A stretch of DNA of 15,823 nt, from the NCBI GenBank assembly GCA_026770615.1, contig MU631796.1:63935-79757 (forward strand). Direction: 5' to 3'. Shown here piece after piece: positions 15,330 through 15,823 of this stretch (within the stretch, counting starts at the first letter, position 1; each line of letters begins with the position of its first letter). Source of the DNA: Pavlovales sp. CCMP2436 (lineage: Eukaryota > Haptophyta > Pavlovophyceae > Pavlovales). The notes below the pieces were generated by a model, which ran no database searches, was not told the origin of the DNA, and saw nothing but the letters and a program-made list of their open reading frames with translations. The translations under genes and the position numbers were made by a program.

Positions 15330-15823
15330 CCTTTTTTTATAATAGTACTTTTAACGTCCCCCGACTTGCAGCCCAAAGGCATATGGGCAAAGCCCGTACG
15401 CCTCCGCGGAGATTTCGCCTATTCGGCTTTTAGGGTCAAGTGTGTTATTTGGGTTCAAGCAAAGCGGGGCTTTTATCTAATATACGACCCCAATCACACA
15501 TTTGACCCCCAAAACCGAATTGACGAAAGCACCTCCAGGGCTGCGAGTCGGAAGACGTGCAGAAATGCCCAAAAAGTCTCCCCCCCTCCCCCCCCAAAAC
15601 CCAACCCAGCACCAAAACAAAAATCAAAAAAGTCAAAAAATCAACCAACGACTTCAATCTATTATATTACGCTACATACACAAATGTTGAAGTACCCGTA
15701 GGCGGTGGCGGAAGAAAGCCTCCAATTGATATGAATCTATGAACTCAACTCCAATGAGTGACTCCAAGCTCAGTTTTATCACCCAGGTGCTTCCATCAAA
15801 TAGACTCCCTCTCTCAAAAAAAA
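15330..15823. other. Right end, no gene seen
   Basis: The sequence contains a C-rich tract (15583-15597) and A-rich stretches but no frame with domain-like content. Frames of 60-110 codons there are biased by Lys/Pro/Asn simple sequence. The window ends in a run of eight A after CTCTCTC. Confidence 0.5.

Noticed and set aside
15366..15701. Plus-strand 111-codon frame near the right end as a gene.
   Set aside because: It is Pro/Lys/Asn-rich simple sequence in its second half, with no recognisable domain and no support from codon bias.

Overview
The window looks like nuclear DNA of a GC-rich unicellular eukaryote, most plausibly an alga or related protist. The evidence is one apparently spliced gene with GT-AG introns, a Ty1/copia-type pol relic, LINE-like coding relics, abundant micro- and minisatellites and long G/C tracts. 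I cannot name the organism from sequence alone. No rRNA or tRNA gene, CRISPR array, or bacterial or viral operon is visible.

Layout. Positions 256-1445 (minus strand) hold the best host-gene candidate: three inferred exons encoding about 253 residues with a PX-like (phosphoinositide-binding) core and a hydrophobic C-terminus. Its first intron carries a second copy of its own 3' splice region. Positions 1446-2250 contain no convincing gene but have an inverted repeat and a short tandem duplication. Positions 2254-3169 (plus) are a decayed gene of unknown function with an RGG-rich tail. Positions 3361-3645 are a 69-bp (23-codon) minisatellite whose unit differences are mostly silent in one plus-strand frame. 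Positions 4274-5203 are an inverted-repeat element, with arms of about 215-220 bp around a 495-bp interior that holds one minus-strand open frame with a CCHC zinc knuckle.

Positions 5507-7880 (minus) are retroelement relics of two kinds: a high-GC3 gag-like/pre-RT segment (5507-7067), and a segment of mixed codon use (7083-7880) that resembles the C-terminus of a LINE polyprotein. From 7884 to about 13159 (plus) lies a Ty1/copia-type retrotransposon in the order gag-like, protease, integrase, RT, RNase H, polypurine tract, 3' LTR. It has no visible 5' LTR, several frameshifts and stops, and an RT active-site Asp replaced by Asn. It is almost certainly dead as an autonomous element.

Positions 13160-15823 are gene-free, simple-sequence-rich DNA: (CCGT)n, (TA)n/(AC)n, a 15-bp minisatellite, G-quadruplex-like tracts, diverged tandem repeats, and an unusual mixed inverted/tandem array of a ~50-bp motif.

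The parts do not form one pathway. The window reads as one host gene beside a retroelement graveyard and a repeat-rich flank. I found no clear new multi-gene system. The most original signals are the duplicated splice acceptor in the PX-like gene, the inverted-repeat element with its CCHC frame, the codon-phased 69-bp repeat and the inverted/tandem array near the right end.
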